Shown in pieces: positions 37,001 to 45,073 of a stretch of DNA of 64,000 bases. How positions within the stretch are numbered: position 1 is the stretch's first letter; the number at the start of each line of letters is the position of its first letter. The position numbers and the translations under genes are program-made. Source of the stretch: an uncultured Isosphaeraceae bacterium (GTDB lineage Bacteria > Planctomycetota > Planctomycetia > Isosphaerales > Isosphaeraceae); contig CAMFLR010000001.1 of the NCBI GenBank assembly GCA_945957605.1, positions 868,001-932,000 on the forward strand. The letters are read 5' to 3'. A model generated the notes under the pieces. That model saw nothing but the letters and a program-made list of their open reading frames with translations. It was not told where the DNA came from and made no database searches.

Positions 37001-37940
37001 CAGAAAAGAGCTCGAGCGGCTCGAAGCTGAACGCCTTCGCATTCTACGAAGCCGTTCGCTTCCGCTTAGTGCGAGCCCGGCGATGTCCAATAAGGTCGCG
37101 GCCTTGCTCGTCACGCCTGTCGAGCAACTTCGAATTGGAGAAGACGCCACCGCTTGGACTGCCCCCATTCGTTTGCAGCTCATCGGAACCGCCGCCGCTC
37201 AAACCCACGGATGTGTCGTGTCAATTGCTGAGGAGCCTTGGGAATCTGAATTTCCGGCCGGCCGAGCGGTGCTTGTCGCAGGCGATACACTCTGTCCCAT
37301 CGCACGTCCCGGCCAGTGGGTGCTGCTGTCGGAAGAAGTCGTAGAGGGCGAGCTTGTCGCTGGGAAGGATCGTTTAGGAAATCGCTATCTTCGTCGCGTG
37401 TGGTCGCACGGCGACTCCTGGATCCTTGAAGCCGTCAATCCATTGGCCGGCGTGTCACCGGCGATCGTCAGAAAAAGCGATTGCATTCTGCGCAAGGTAA
37501 TAGGCGTGAGCTATCGCCCAAGAAAAGCGGTGAACCGAGGGGCCGGAAGGCTCATAAATGAGTGGACGCCCAGGGAAGACTTCGGCGCAAGCCACTTCAC
37601 CGGCTTGTATGGGATCTCCATTGAGGGTACCAGTCTCGAGCCGATCGCGCAGAATGCGCAGGTTGTGCTGGTGGCACAAAAAATCGACGGGCGATCGGGA
37701 ACGATTACCCGAGGCAGCCTAGCCGTCGTCGAGACGGACGATGATCGGGTTGGCAATGTGATCAAACGTATATTCCCTGATCATGAAACTTGGCTGCTTA
37801 CAAGTCCTAATCCAATTGATCCACGCGATCCTATCACAATTGCCCGAGGAGATATTCGAGCGATTTGGCCAGTCACGGGGGTCGTATTCGACGTCGCAGC
37901 GATCGAACAATTTGATGTTGAGGCTATCGACGTGGAGTGA
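34065..37940 (+). CDS. SMC/Rad50-like ATPase fused to two LexA/S24-like domains
   Basis: This is a 1291-residue protein; the ATG at 34065 has GAGG nine bases before it, and a GTG two codons upstream is possible. The N-terminal region after residue 100 holds Walker A (GPNGSGKS, 135-142). The middle is helical with a zinc-hook-like CPVC (483-486). Walker B (VVMDDP, Asp798-Asp799), D-loop (SLDDDH) and the H-loop (IIVATHQ) follow. Two S24 peptidase-like folds end the protein. The first reads GDTLCP with YLRRV, so Thr1075 and Arg1110 replace Ser and Lys. The second reads GTSLEP (Ser1190) and VIKRI (Lys1234), keeping the dyad. An Ala-Gly pair lies 30 residues before Ser1190, where LexA-type self-cleavage could occur. 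It may be a self-processing DNA-damage or phage sensor. That role is inferred. Confidence 0.85.
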   Translation: MTASRSNPADAAVGDLLRGDRLISGKTVVGPLEPKARRLLEAIWDSRKDLSDRKSVDQATTARSLYLARSEENYGDSQNEPNASVSESVQTTAPQPSSVRRWRLHGLRSQSIRGIAPSGVPTSFPFDGVPLLVYGPNGSGKSSLLGAVGWVLADRVITDGDEESDSFALYTPPNAAGRATKLRDWPTIHTLPMPDSVPESVPDCWAELHLKTEDGTQELYLKRSLALGLEHSEDGVLWKPCPELSEHGISPLDIQLSVSAATVFGRRTLESSPNTRHLLSMMLGYDPLEELGSLITTLASNLTKVAKAERAALTARQQDLRLKMSSFPIKLREGLDLRQRLIVLVNQELLDVAQIRELRELAASEVVNAEAAIASLLEMDAGTQGVPVGLADSLSAAVRVLETSPDKLFPKLNALATFQNSTENGLSGGGIDRYIEALVEFEQKTMTRVVDRLIWWKREASAGSKVTLLTQAAMHFESADEACPVCEQGIAGTEIASQLFGLKDVSADLRSNIREFFRNLVDEVQQVIPAQLLGLSDTHPARCLREDWKALRSQLGIALVAVLERFDPQVEIIAEALPPIEFSSIELIPNDADAAFAEAATPWLAMHRRARRGIAVALWATQHLPGLISQVSTLVTSRDCASYSLLSILGRGKQAAADVEPVVAVREGLEQAAVETASMKTDATNLAVFEEMQTALESIKPLGKYATAEVERIFTDIRQNTIENIRKLYPHGNPDLSPSRLHLNKGRDKTVEAYLSAGTFEVPGQHVANAGLLRAIALAFYFALLERHPGGLGFVVMDDPILSLDDDHREAWAANILKPALAKSQIIVATHQRQFLNNCRTDFFPGRAVELNPRTRSKQITYRPGDRLDRAEELLITAMMSVPNELRKYREDVIITLDAYSPTPFFDVRNLQQSLDKYLALTSPHQLASPAQEKIGKWLKDPRIVLVLDPGSHSLTEASVTESMIKDCLSTLRELDNVFRKELERLEAERLRILRSRSLPLSASPAMSNKVAALLVTPVEQLRIGEDATAWTAPIRLQLIGTAAAQTHGCVVSIAEEPWESEFPAGRAVLVAGDTLCPIARPGQWVLLSEEVVEGELVAGKDRLGNRYLRRVWSHGDSWILEAVNPLAGVSPAIVRKSDCILRKVIGVSYRPRKAVNRGAGRLINEWTPREDFGASHFTGLYGISIEGTSLEPIAQNAQVVLVAQKIDGRSGTITRGSLAVVETDDDRVGNVIKRIFPDHETWLLTSPNPIDPRDPITIARGDIRAIWPVTGVVFDVAAIEQFDVEAIDVE

Positions 37941-38107
37941 CGGACGGCGTTCAATTCCAATAGCACGACGACTGGGGAAAAAATGGGGAAAACATTGGCG
38001 ACGCCAAGCCGATGCCGATACAATGCGAGACCGAAGGCCGAGATTTGTAACCTGATCTTTGACAAGCAGTTGCAACGCGATTCCAGCCTTTTCGCCGCGT
38101 GAATCTA

Positions 38108-38177
38108 CGTGGGCCCCGCTAGGTTGAGGGGCTAGAGGGGATTTATCCCCGTGCAGGTTCAAGTCCTGTCTCCGGCA
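38108..38177 (+). tRNA. 3' fragment of a tRNA-Leu(GAG) gene, candidate attachment site
   Basis: From the anticodon arm onward the sequence reads as a class II tRNA: loop TTGAGGG gives anticodon GAG, a long variable arm (GGGG-ATTTAT-CCCC), a T-arm (GCAGG, TTCAAGT, CCTGT), and the acceptor strand CTCCGGC followed by A73 at 38177. The matching 5' acceptor strand (GCCGGAG) and the D-arm are absent upstream. A hairpin follows at 38189. This is what remains beyond the right junction of an element integrated at the anticodon loop. The anticodon stem has a G31-G39 mismatch. Confidence 0.72.
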
Positions 38178-38188
38178 CTAAACAGCAT

Positions 38189-38219
38189 AAAGGGTTACGT
38201 CGAAAAGACGTAGCCCTTT
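38189..38219 (+). terminator. Hairpin downstream of the tRNA-Leu remnant
   Basis: A 13-base stem (one G-T pair) closes a GAAAA loop: AAAGGGTTACGTC at 38189-38201 and GACGTAGCCCTTT at 38207-38219. It lies 12 bases after the tRNA 3' end, as tRNA terminators often do. There is only a short U-rich end, so efficiency is uncertain. Confidence 0.7.
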
Positions 38220-38428
38220 AGCATGCGCAGTACCAGCGTCCGACAACACCATTGCCGTCGTCTCAGGAAATCCAACGGCCAGTCTTTAAGACTGTAATCG
38301 CAATTTCTGCATTATGTTCCGTCACAATAGCAAAGGGTAATTCTTTTGTTGATCGGAAAAACATCTCGCGAAGAAGCTTGAGCCAAAGCGACTGATGCTG
38401 AATCGTTCCTGCCGCGACTTTCACTTGC

Positions 38429-39604
38429 CTACATATTCAAGAACGGTACAGGAAGTAGAAAGGCGTGTTGCTCGTAGACGGTCCACACGCCAGCCCATGA
38501 TGTGTATTGCGCGATGAAAACGGCGATCACATAAAACAGCGCGGTCGGAATGATCGCCAGCCGTCCCAGAGTACGGAAAAGCCAGTGCCGCGGGGCTTCT
38601 CGCCGTTCGGACCGGGCATACGCCCAACCGACCAGCAAACGTGCAGGTGCGAGAAAAATCACAAAGACCAGACTGGGCAGCCAGGCTGCCTCACGTGGAA
38701 CCATCTCGATCTTCAGAAGATATAAAGGAACCGCCGCGAGCAAGGTGATCAGCAGAGCGAACGCGAATGCCCAGGGGGCGCGTCGGAATCGATCGCGAAC
38801 CTCGCGGCGAGACGAGTAGAACGACGCCACGCGTCCTTCAACCGCATAGCGCACCTGGAGGAACGGCAAAAATGGGACGATGATCGCGAGCCAGATGCCG
38901 CCGATCAGGAACAGAATCGGGTATCTTCCCCCGGCCGAGATCATTAGCGCGGGCAGTGCTAACCAGAGAAGCGTTCCTAGAAAACCGATCAGGCCCAGCC
39001 GGAAATAATGGGGCAAATAGAGCAAGGCGACGAACGTCCAGAGACCGTCGCGTGCATCGGTATAAAGCCCGCCCTGCCGTAATTTGCGCACCAGGAAAAA
39101 CGGGTGCCCAAAGGGCCAGAGGAAGTAACGGAGGCGTCCTCCGCGAATGCAGGCCATCACGATATGAAGAAACGTGAGGATCGACCAGACGATCACCCAG
39201 AGTCGCCAGCCCTGCGCAATTCTTCCGCCCGGTTCGATCAACTCGGCCGACTGAGCGAAAGAACTGAAAAGCCAGAGAGGCAGCGAAGCCAGCCAGACGC
39301 CGGCGCAGATACCGCCGACCCGTGCTGCACGCCGGGCGCCGATCACTCCATCGCGAAGTCGACCCGATCGAGCCACTCGCGCCGAGCATTCGAGAAAATA
39401 CCCCATGCTCAGGAATTGCGCAATGGGTAACGCGGCCAGAATTGCGAGCCCCAGAACGAGCGAAACCACGCCGAACAACCATTCGACTGCCGACGAGATA
39501 CCCCGCGCAAGATCGCCGACCGCGGCCCTGAAAGTGCGTTTGGGCGCAACTGCGGCGAATGGTGCGTTCTCGCTGATTTCTTCGAGAATCATGAGGTCTT
39601 CCAT
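38429..39604 (-). CDS. Multi-span membrane protein of unknown function
   Basis: This 391-residue protein has about seven predicted membrane spans (for example LFGVVSLVLGLAILAALPI and PILFLIGGIWLAIIVPFLPF). Its first about 45 residues are polar and cytoplasmic. It resembles the DUF4013-type membrane proteins frequent in planctomycetes, but that identification is by general look only. The strand is opposite to the next gene. It is the first intact gene to the right of the tRNA-Leu remnant, so it marks the start of chromosomal backbone. Confidence 0.75.
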   Translation of the reverse strand: MEDLMILEEISENAPFAAVAPKRTFRAAVGDLARGISSAVEWLFGVVSLVLGLAILAALPIAQFLSMGYFLECSARVARSGRLRDGVIGARRAARVGGICAGVWLASLPLWLFSSFAQSAELIEPGGRIAQGWRLWVIVWSILTFLHIVMACIRGGRLRYFLWPFGHPFFLVRKLRQGGLYTDARDGLWTFVALLYLPHYFRLGLIGFLGTLLWLALPALMISAGGRYPILFLIGGIWLAIIVPFLPFLQVRYAVEGRVASFYSSRREVRDRFRRAPWAFAFALLITLLAAVPLYLLKIEMVPREAAWLPSLVFVIFLAPARLLVGWAYARSERREAPRHWLFRTLGRLAIIPTALFYVIAVFIAQYTSWAGVWTVYEQHAFLLPVPFLNM

Positions 39605-39740
39605 GTCAGTTGATACTCTGACCTCTCGATCATGGTTTCAACCCATCGGTATTTTCCAGCACCTCGGTATTCCTGAAACCTGGCGAAGCCTGGACAAGTA
39701 ATTCCCTTAGAATCGAACGATGGGATAGAGGGCAGGCACG

Positions 39741-41360
39741 ATGGGGATCCGCGATCTCTTGTTCCTCGGCGTGGTGCTGGGCGGCGCGGGCGTTCTGGGC
39801 GCGGGGCTCCTCCGTTCGACGAAAACGCCGGTTAATATGAGCTCGAGCAAGGTAACACCGGCACGAGACGCCGAGTTCGATACGCTCGTAAACCAGATCA
39901 ACACCGCGATGCGCCGCAAGAACGCGGAGCTCGATCTCAAACCCGCGCCAGTCGCCGATGAACTTACGGTGATGCGCCGGCTGGCACTTGCGTTGATGGG
40001 ATCAATTCCCTCGCTCGAAGAGATTCGGCGCTTTGAATCTCGACCCACCGGTCAGCGGGTCGAGGCATGGCTCGACGACCTGTTCCGCGACCGTCGTACG
40101 GCCGACTATCTTGCCGAGCGGTTTGCGCGGGCATGCGTTGGCACCGAAGACGGCCCCTTTTTGCTCTTCCGCAGGCGGCGATTCACCACCTGGTTAAGCG
40201 ATGCCTTCATGGAAAACCGGCGGTATGACGCCATCGTCAGAGACATGATCGCCGACGAAGGTTTGTGGACCGATCACCCGGCGACTAACTTCGTCTCGGT
40301 GACGTTTGACAACGATCGAGGCTTGCCCGACCCCGACCGTCTTGGTGCACGCGTCGCCCGGGCGTTTCTTGGCGTGCGGCTCGACTGTGCACAGTGTCAC
40401 GACCACCCCTTCCAGCCCTGGAAGCAGGAAGATTTTCGCGGTCTCGCAGCGTTCTTCGGCGGCGTTCATGCCAATCTTCGGGGTATCCACGACGGCGCGG
40501 GAGATTATGCACCTCCAGATCGCAAAACGAACGAACCCGTGAAGGTTCGGCAGCGAGCCCCGTTTCTGCCCGAACTCTTGCCAAATGTAGGAACTCCACG
40601 CCAGCAACTGGCGGCCTGGGTGGTTGATCCCCGTAATGCCAATTTCTCACTAGCGACGGCTAACCGCGTCTGGGCCTTGATGTTCGGAAAGCCGCTTTCC
40701 GAACCTGTCGATGATTTGCCCGTCAACGGCGATCTCCATCCCGTTCTACCCTTACTCGCAAGCGATTTCGCCACTCATGGCTATAACCTCCGGCGCTTGA
40801 TTCGAGCCATCGCCGCGACCGACGCATTTCGGTCCGACAGCGCGGCCGATCCGGCGATTGGCGATCTCGCCGCGAAATATGACGACGGTTGGGCCGCGTT
40901 CCCAATGACTCGGCTGCGACCCGAGCAAGTGGCGGGCGCGGTTTATCAATCGGCGTCACTCACAACGCTTGGCGCGCAGTCGTCCTGGATTGTGCGGCTA
41001 GGAGTTTCGACTGGTCGCAACGAATTCGTCCGCCGCTACGGCGATACCGGCGAAGACGAATTCAACACGCGAGGCGGCACCATCCCCCAGCGACTGCTCT
41101 TGATGAACGGCGACCTTGTCGGGTCAAAAACCAAAAACGAGCTGTTCAACACGTCCTCGTTGCTCGCGCAGCTCAGTTCCAGCGATGCCAAGGCTGTCGA
41201 AGTCGCTTATTTGACCGTGCTCACTCGCCGCCCCACGCCGGTCGAGGCCGAGCATTTCGCAAAGAAACTCGCTGGGAAAGTGGGAGACGCCCGGAAGGAA
41301 CAGATGAGCGACCTGCACTGGACGTTGCTGAACGCGACCGAATTCTCCTGGAACCATTGA
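39741..41360 (+). CDS. DUF1549/DUF1553 domain protein (planctomycete cytochrome-associated)
   Basis: This 539-residue protein has an N-terminal signal anchor, a DUF1549 region (RRLALALMGSIPSLEEI, then DRRTADYLAERFA), a heme-binding-like CAQCHDHPF motif (Cys-x-x-Cys-His) and a C-terminal DUF1553 region (NRVWALMFGKPLSEPVDDL, LTRRPTPVEAEHFAK). Proteins of this type are abundant in Planctomycetes and sit in pairs with DUF1501 proteins, as here. Function is unknown; a role in periplasmic oxidation of sugars or sulfated polymers has been suggested for the group. It ends 8 bases before the next gene's start. Confidence 0.9.
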   Translation: MGIRDLLFLGVVLGGAGVLGAGLLRSTKTPVNMSSSKVTPARDAEFDTLVNQINTAMRRKNAELDLKPAPVADELTVMRRLALALMGSIPSLEEIRRFESRPTGQRVEAWLDDLFRDRRTADYLAERFARACVGTEDGPFLLFRRRRFTTWLSDAFMENRRYDAIVRDMIADEGLWTDHPATNFVSVTFDNDRGLPDPDRLGARVARAFLGVRLDCAQCHDHPFQPWKQEDFRGLAAFFGGVHANLRGIHDGAGDYAPPDRKTNEPVKVRQRAPFLPELLPNVGTPRQQLAAWVVDPRNANFSLATANRVWALMFGKPLSEPVDDLPVNGDLHPVLPLLASDFATHGYNLRRLIRAIAATDAFRSDSAADPAIGDLAAKYDDGWAAFPMTRLRPEQVAGAVYQSASLTTLGAQSSWIVRLGVSTGRNEFVRRYGDTGEDEFNTRGGTIPQRLLLMNGDLVGSKTKNELFNTSSLLAQLSSSDAKAVEVAYLTVLTRRPTPVEAEHFAKKLAGKVGDARKEQMSDLHWTLLNATEFSWNH

Positions 41361-41368
41361 GGCTCGCC

Positions 41369-42628
41369 ATGCGATTTGACCAGACTCCCCTGCTCGATCG
41401 CCGCAGTTTCCTGGCCACGGCCGCGCTCAGTTGGCTGACACCGCTGGGTCATTTGCTCGCCGACGACGCCGAGCGAACGAAAGGGCCAGCGCGATCGATC
41501 ATTCACCTTTGGCTCGAGGGCGGTCCGAGCCAACTCGAAACGTTTGATCCGCATCCCAATGAGAAGATCGCAGGAGGTACGAAGGCGATCGACACCGCCG
41601 CGCGGGGGGTGAATCTGGGAGAGGGTTTTGAGGCTTTGGCCCAGCAGATGGGATCGATCTCACTCGTGCGCTCGCTCGTGAGCAAGGAGGGAGACCACGA
41701 GCGCGGGACGTATTTAATGAGGACAGGATATCGCCCCGATCCCACAGTCGAACATCCTTCCATCGGCGCGATTTGCTGCCACGAATTGCCTATGGGTGGC
41801 ACGGACATCCCGCGGCACATTTCGATTCTCACCGGTCGATGGCCTGCACGGGGAGGATACCTGGGCGGCGAGTTCGACGCGTTTCAGGTGGGCGACGCTC
41901 GGGGCAAACTCGCCGACGTGACCGCAGCCGTGCCGCCGCCTCGTGACCTTGCCCGCGTGAACGATCTCGACGTCGTCGAAAATGCATTTGGACGTGGACG
42001 TCGTGAGCGAGTTGAGATGACTCTGCATCGTCAAACGATCAACCGTGCGCGCGTGATGATGTCATCGGCACAGCTCAAGGCGTTCGACGTCTCCAGCGAA
42101 CCCGCGTCGGTGCTCGCCGCATACGGCCATACACCGTTCGGTCGAGGATGCCTTGCAGCGCGTCGGCTAATCGAGGTCGGCGTGCGCTGTGTTGAAGTGA
42201 CGCTCAGCGGGTGGGATAGCCATGTGAATAATCATCAAATTCACAAGGAACGAATCAAAGAACTCGACCCCGCATTTGCTGCACTGATTCACGACTTGAA
42301 GCAGCGAAAGTTACTCGACCACACCATTGTGCTTTGCGGCGGCGAGTTCGGTCGGACGCCCAAGATCAACCTGACGGGTGGTCGCGACCACTGGCCCAAC
42401 GGGTTCAGCATGGCCCTCGCGGGCGGAGGTTTGCGACCCGGGATCGCGATTGGCGAGACCGATCCCAAGGGAATCGCCGGACCGCCCAAACCGATCCCCG
42501 TCGAGAATATTCATGCAACCGTGCTCACGGCGCTTGGTTTGAATCCCGCAAAGGAAAACATCGCCCCAGTGACCGGTCGCCCGCTCAAACTAAGCGCGGG
42601 CAAGCCGATTCGCGAACTAGTGGGTTGA
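41369..42628 (+). CDS. DUF1501 family protein with Tat signal
   Basis: This 419-residue protein starts at ATG 41369, with GAGG six bases upstream; a longer reading frame upstream overlaps the DUF1549 gene and is not used. The N-terminus DRRSFLATAALSW is a Tat signal of the RRxF type. The core resembles the sulfatase/alkaline-phosphatase fold group (LWLEGGPSQLETFDPHP, GHTPFGRGCLAARRLIEVGVR, GEFGRTPKINLTGGRDHWP) typical of DUF1501. It forms an operon with the preceding DUF1549 gene and is exported folded through Tat. Activity is not known. Confidence 0.93.
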   Translation: MRFDQTPLLDRRSFLATAALSWLTPLGHLLADDAERTKGPARSIIHLWLEGGPSQLETFDPHPNEKIAGGTKAIDTAARGVNLGEGFEALAQQMGSISLVRSLVSKEGDHERGTYLMRTGYRPDPTVEHPSIGAICCHELPMGGTDIPRHISILTGRWPARGGYLGGEFDAFQVGDARGKLADVTAAVPPPRDLARVNDLDVVENAFGRGRRERVEMTLHRQTINRARVMMSSAQLKAFDVSSEPASVLAAYGHTPFGRGCLAARRLIEVGVRCVEVTLSGWDSHVNNHQIHKERIKELDPAFAALIHDLKQRKLLDHTIVLCGGEFGRTPKINLTGGRDHWPNGFSMALAGGGLRPGIAIGETDPKGIAGPPKPIPVENIHATVLTALGLNPAKENIAPVTGRPLKLSAGKPIRELVG

Positions 42629-42641
42629 AGCTGCCGACCAC

Positions 42642-43901
42642 TTATGCAGACTTGACAACGGTTGACGCATTCAGATAGCTCGGCTCGACTTCGATCCCGA
42701 AGCCATGTCCTGTCGGCACGCTCATCACGCCGTTGACGCATTTGAGCGATGAAGTCGCACAGCGAATGGGGATGTCCGTGTCACCCTTGAACTCATGGAA
42801 ATCCGAGGGATTTGGCAGGCACGAGACAAAGTGCAGAACGTCGAGAAATCCCAGGCCCGAGCCCGACATGTGGGGCGTGCAGGTCAGCCCAGCCTCATGA
42901 GCCATCCGCGCGACTCTCATCGATCGAATAAATCCGCCATAGTAATGCAGGTCCGGTTGCACGACGTCGACCGCACGATTTGCGATTGCCCAGCGGAAGC
43001 GATATTCGCTCCCCTCCTGCTCGCCGCCGGCGACCGGAATCGTCAAGGCATCGGCGACTTCCTTGGTTCCCTCCCAGTCGTCGAACCGGCAAGGCTCTTC
43101 GTAAAAGCCATACTGATTTTCTTCCATCAAGCGGCCAACCGGAATCGCATGGGCAGCGTCGTATGAGCTATTGGCATCGGCGTAAAGCGTCATTTGGGGG
43201 CCGAATTCCTTGCGTGCAAGCGGAATCAACCTCTCGGTCCGCTTGTCGAGCGAATCGGCGTTGCGACTCATTCGGCCGCCCAGGCGGAATTTGAGCGCTT
43301 TGGCACCAGTCTGTTCAACGAGTTTTCGCAGATCTTCAATCTCTGCTTCAGGAGTATTCCCACGAGTTCCGCTCGCTCGATAGACGGGGATCGCCGTTCG
43401 TTTCACACCGCCCAGAAGTCCGCCAATCGGCTTCTTGGCAAGCTTTCCGAGAAGGTCCAGAATCGCGAACTCAGCGCCTGCCGTGCAAACCCATAACGGC
43501 AGACCTTGATATTTGTAATTATCATTCCAGCGATACGATTCCCAGAGCAATTCTTCAAGGTCGCGAGCGTCCTTACCCACGAAAAACGGGGCCACTCTGT
43601 TCACAAAGATCGGATACGTATGCACAAAATGCATCGCGTTGGGGACCGAGATCCCCTCGGCTCCGTCCTTGGTCCGAACGCGAATCACGAAGTTCTTGCC
43701 GTTCCGGAGCAATTCCATCGACTTGACAATCACGGGTGAATCCAAGCCGCTCACCTCGAGCACCGGTTTGGCCGCCGCTTTGTCGAGTCGTTCGTACAAT
43801 GCCCGCGTCTCTTCCGCGATCGCCAGCTTTTCACTGGACAACAAGGCTGCGGCTCCAACGGCGGACGAAACCTTCAAGAACTGGCGGCGGTTGAGGCTCA
43901 T
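42642..43901 (-). CDS. Tat-exported enolase-superfamily (mandelate racemase/muconate lactonizing) protein
   Basis: This 419-residue protein starts at ATG 43901, preceded by GGGAG; it begins MSLNRRQFLKVSS, a Tat signal. It has the enolase-superfamily barrel with a KFRLGG Lys segment, metal-ligand Asp in LYADANSSYD, Glu in YEEPCRFDDW and the later Glu in PVAGGEQEG. Members act on sugar acids or lactones as racemases or dehydratases. Export of such an enzyme is a planctomycete habit. It is convergent with the DUF1501 gene, with 13 bases between stops. Confidence 0.9.
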   Translation of the reverse strand: MSLNRRQFLKVSSAVGAAALLSSEKLAIAEETRALYERLDKAAAKPVLEVSGLDSPVIVKSMELLRNGKNFVIRVRTKDGAEGISVPNAMHFVHTYPIFVNRVAPFFVGKDARDLEELLWESYRWNDNYKYQGLPLWVCTAGAEFAILDLLGKLAKKPIGGLLGGVKRTAIPVYRASGTRGNTPEAEIEDLRKLVEQTGAKALKFRLGGRMSRNADSLDKRTERLIPLARKEFGPQMTLYADANSSYDAAHAIPVGRLMEENQYGFYEEPCRFDDWEGTKEVADALTIPVAGGEQEGSEYRFRWAIANRAVDVVQPDLHYYGGFIRSMRVARMAHEAGLTCTPHMSGSGLGFLDVLHFVSCLPNPSDFHEFKGDTDIPIRCATSSLKCVNGVMSVPTGHGFGIEVEPSYLNASTVVKSA

Positions 43902-44074
43902 GGTGATCTCCCGATTCGGCTTATCCACGAAGCTGAATCAGTATGGCAATCCCGAAGACCGCTCGAAAGTAGAAGCCGGATTTTGGCTACTTGAGGCGCA
44001 AGGACGCTTCGGGCAATCGCTGTTATGCGCCGAATACTGGAACCGCCTCGCGCAGGCTATCGAACCTAGGGTGG

Positions 44075-45031
44075 CTATCTCCCCTCTTTCAGCACGAAGG
44101 CGGCGGTCACGGTCACGCGGAATGAAACGGCCCCGGGTTGAGTGCCGCGCGCCTCGCTCGGTCCATCGGGTTCGGGCGGAGACTCGGCTCGGCCGGATTG
44201 CACGGAACGATAATAAGCGGCCGCCGCACTCTCTTCACTGTTCTCTTCGGTCCCCGACTGCATGCGAGACTCGAGAAGGCGAAGCTCGCCGAGTCCTGCT
44301 CCCGCCGCTTTGGCAGTACCCGCGGCTTTCTCTTTGGCTTTACGAAACGCCTCGGCCAGCGCGTTAGCCTGGTCTGGCGCAGTCACCTTGCTCACGAGCA
44401 GAAAGGATGGTGCACCTGCTGGAGGCTGACCCTGGCTGTTTTGATTGTCCCCCGGCTCAATTCCTTCCATCTCCTCCTTGAGTTCGTCATCTTCCGAACC
44501 AAGCTTATCCAGGTCCTTGATGCCCGCGAGATCGGCGGCGGTGATGGTTTCTTTCAACTGAGAAACTTCGACCAGCAACGTCTCGGTATCCGCACCTTTC
44601 AAAGACCACTCGGCTGTTAGAGTTGCAGAGATGATTGAGGGAGTGGCCGCCGCTTTTTTGGCATCCGCCTTGGCCGCCTTGCCCATGCGGCTCCGGATCA
44701 TCGTCTCCATTCGTTGACGCCCTTCGAGAAGCGTCGTGTTGATCTCTGGCTCGTCAAACTTGATCGACTCGCCAACCGCTCCCAGGGTCGCAAGCTGACG
44801 TCGAATCGCCTCGCGTCGATCCTTGAGGTTCGCGATCGCTGCTTTGATCGATTTGCCGGCGGCAAAAACTTCAACCTTCACGCGAAGCACTTCTGGCCGG
44901 CGTTTGACGCTCACGACCCCCACGCCCGAGACCGTTCCCTTCTCGGCGTTTGCGGCGGATTGTGCCTGGACAAGCGCCGAAGTGAGACAGGGCACGAAGA
45001 CAGCGGTCCAGATGACAACGCTTCGAAACAT
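44075..45031 (-). CDS. SIMPL-domain (DUF541) periplasmic protein
   Basis: This 318-residue protein has a signal peptide (MFRSVVIWTAVFVPCLTSAL) and the SIMPL pattern: VSGVGVVSVKRRPEVLRVKVEV at the start and a helical segment 'QANALAEAFRKAKEKAAGTAKAAGAGLGELRLL' leading to the last strand. An acidic, Gln/Gly/Pro-rich insert lies in the middle (near residues 175-205). SIMPL proteins are linked to envelope stress, but the exact role is unclear. It is the last gene of the long minus-strand cluster and lies 42 bases after the HEAT-repeat gene. Confidence 0.88.
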   Translation of the reverse strand: MFRSVVIWTAVFVPCLTSALVQAQSAANAEKGTVSGVGVVSVKRRPEVLRVKVEVFAAGKSIKAAIANLKDRREAIRRQLATLGAVGESIKFDEPEINTTLLEGRQRMETMIRSRMGKAAKADAKKAAATPSIISATLTAEWSLKGADTETLLVEVSQLKETITAADLAGIKDLDKLGSEDDELKEEMEGIEPGDNQNSQGQPPAGAPSFLLVSKVTAPDQANALAEAFRKAKEKAAGTAKAAGAGLGELRLLESRMQSGTEENSEESAAAAYYRSVQSGRAESPPEPDGPSEARGTQPGAVSFRVTVTAAFVLKEGR

Positions 45032-45073
45032 AGAGGCATCCTTCTCATTGAAGTGCGGCCGATTCGGTTCGAC

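Noticed and set aside
38085..38177. Complete tRNA-Leu gene
   Set aside because: No 5' acceptor strand complementary to CTCCGGC and no D-arm are found upstream, so only the 3' part is supported.
40889..41368. Upstream extension of the DUF1501 frame
   Set aside because: It overlaps the DUF1549 gene and the true start at 41369 has a Tat signal and a ribosome-binding site.
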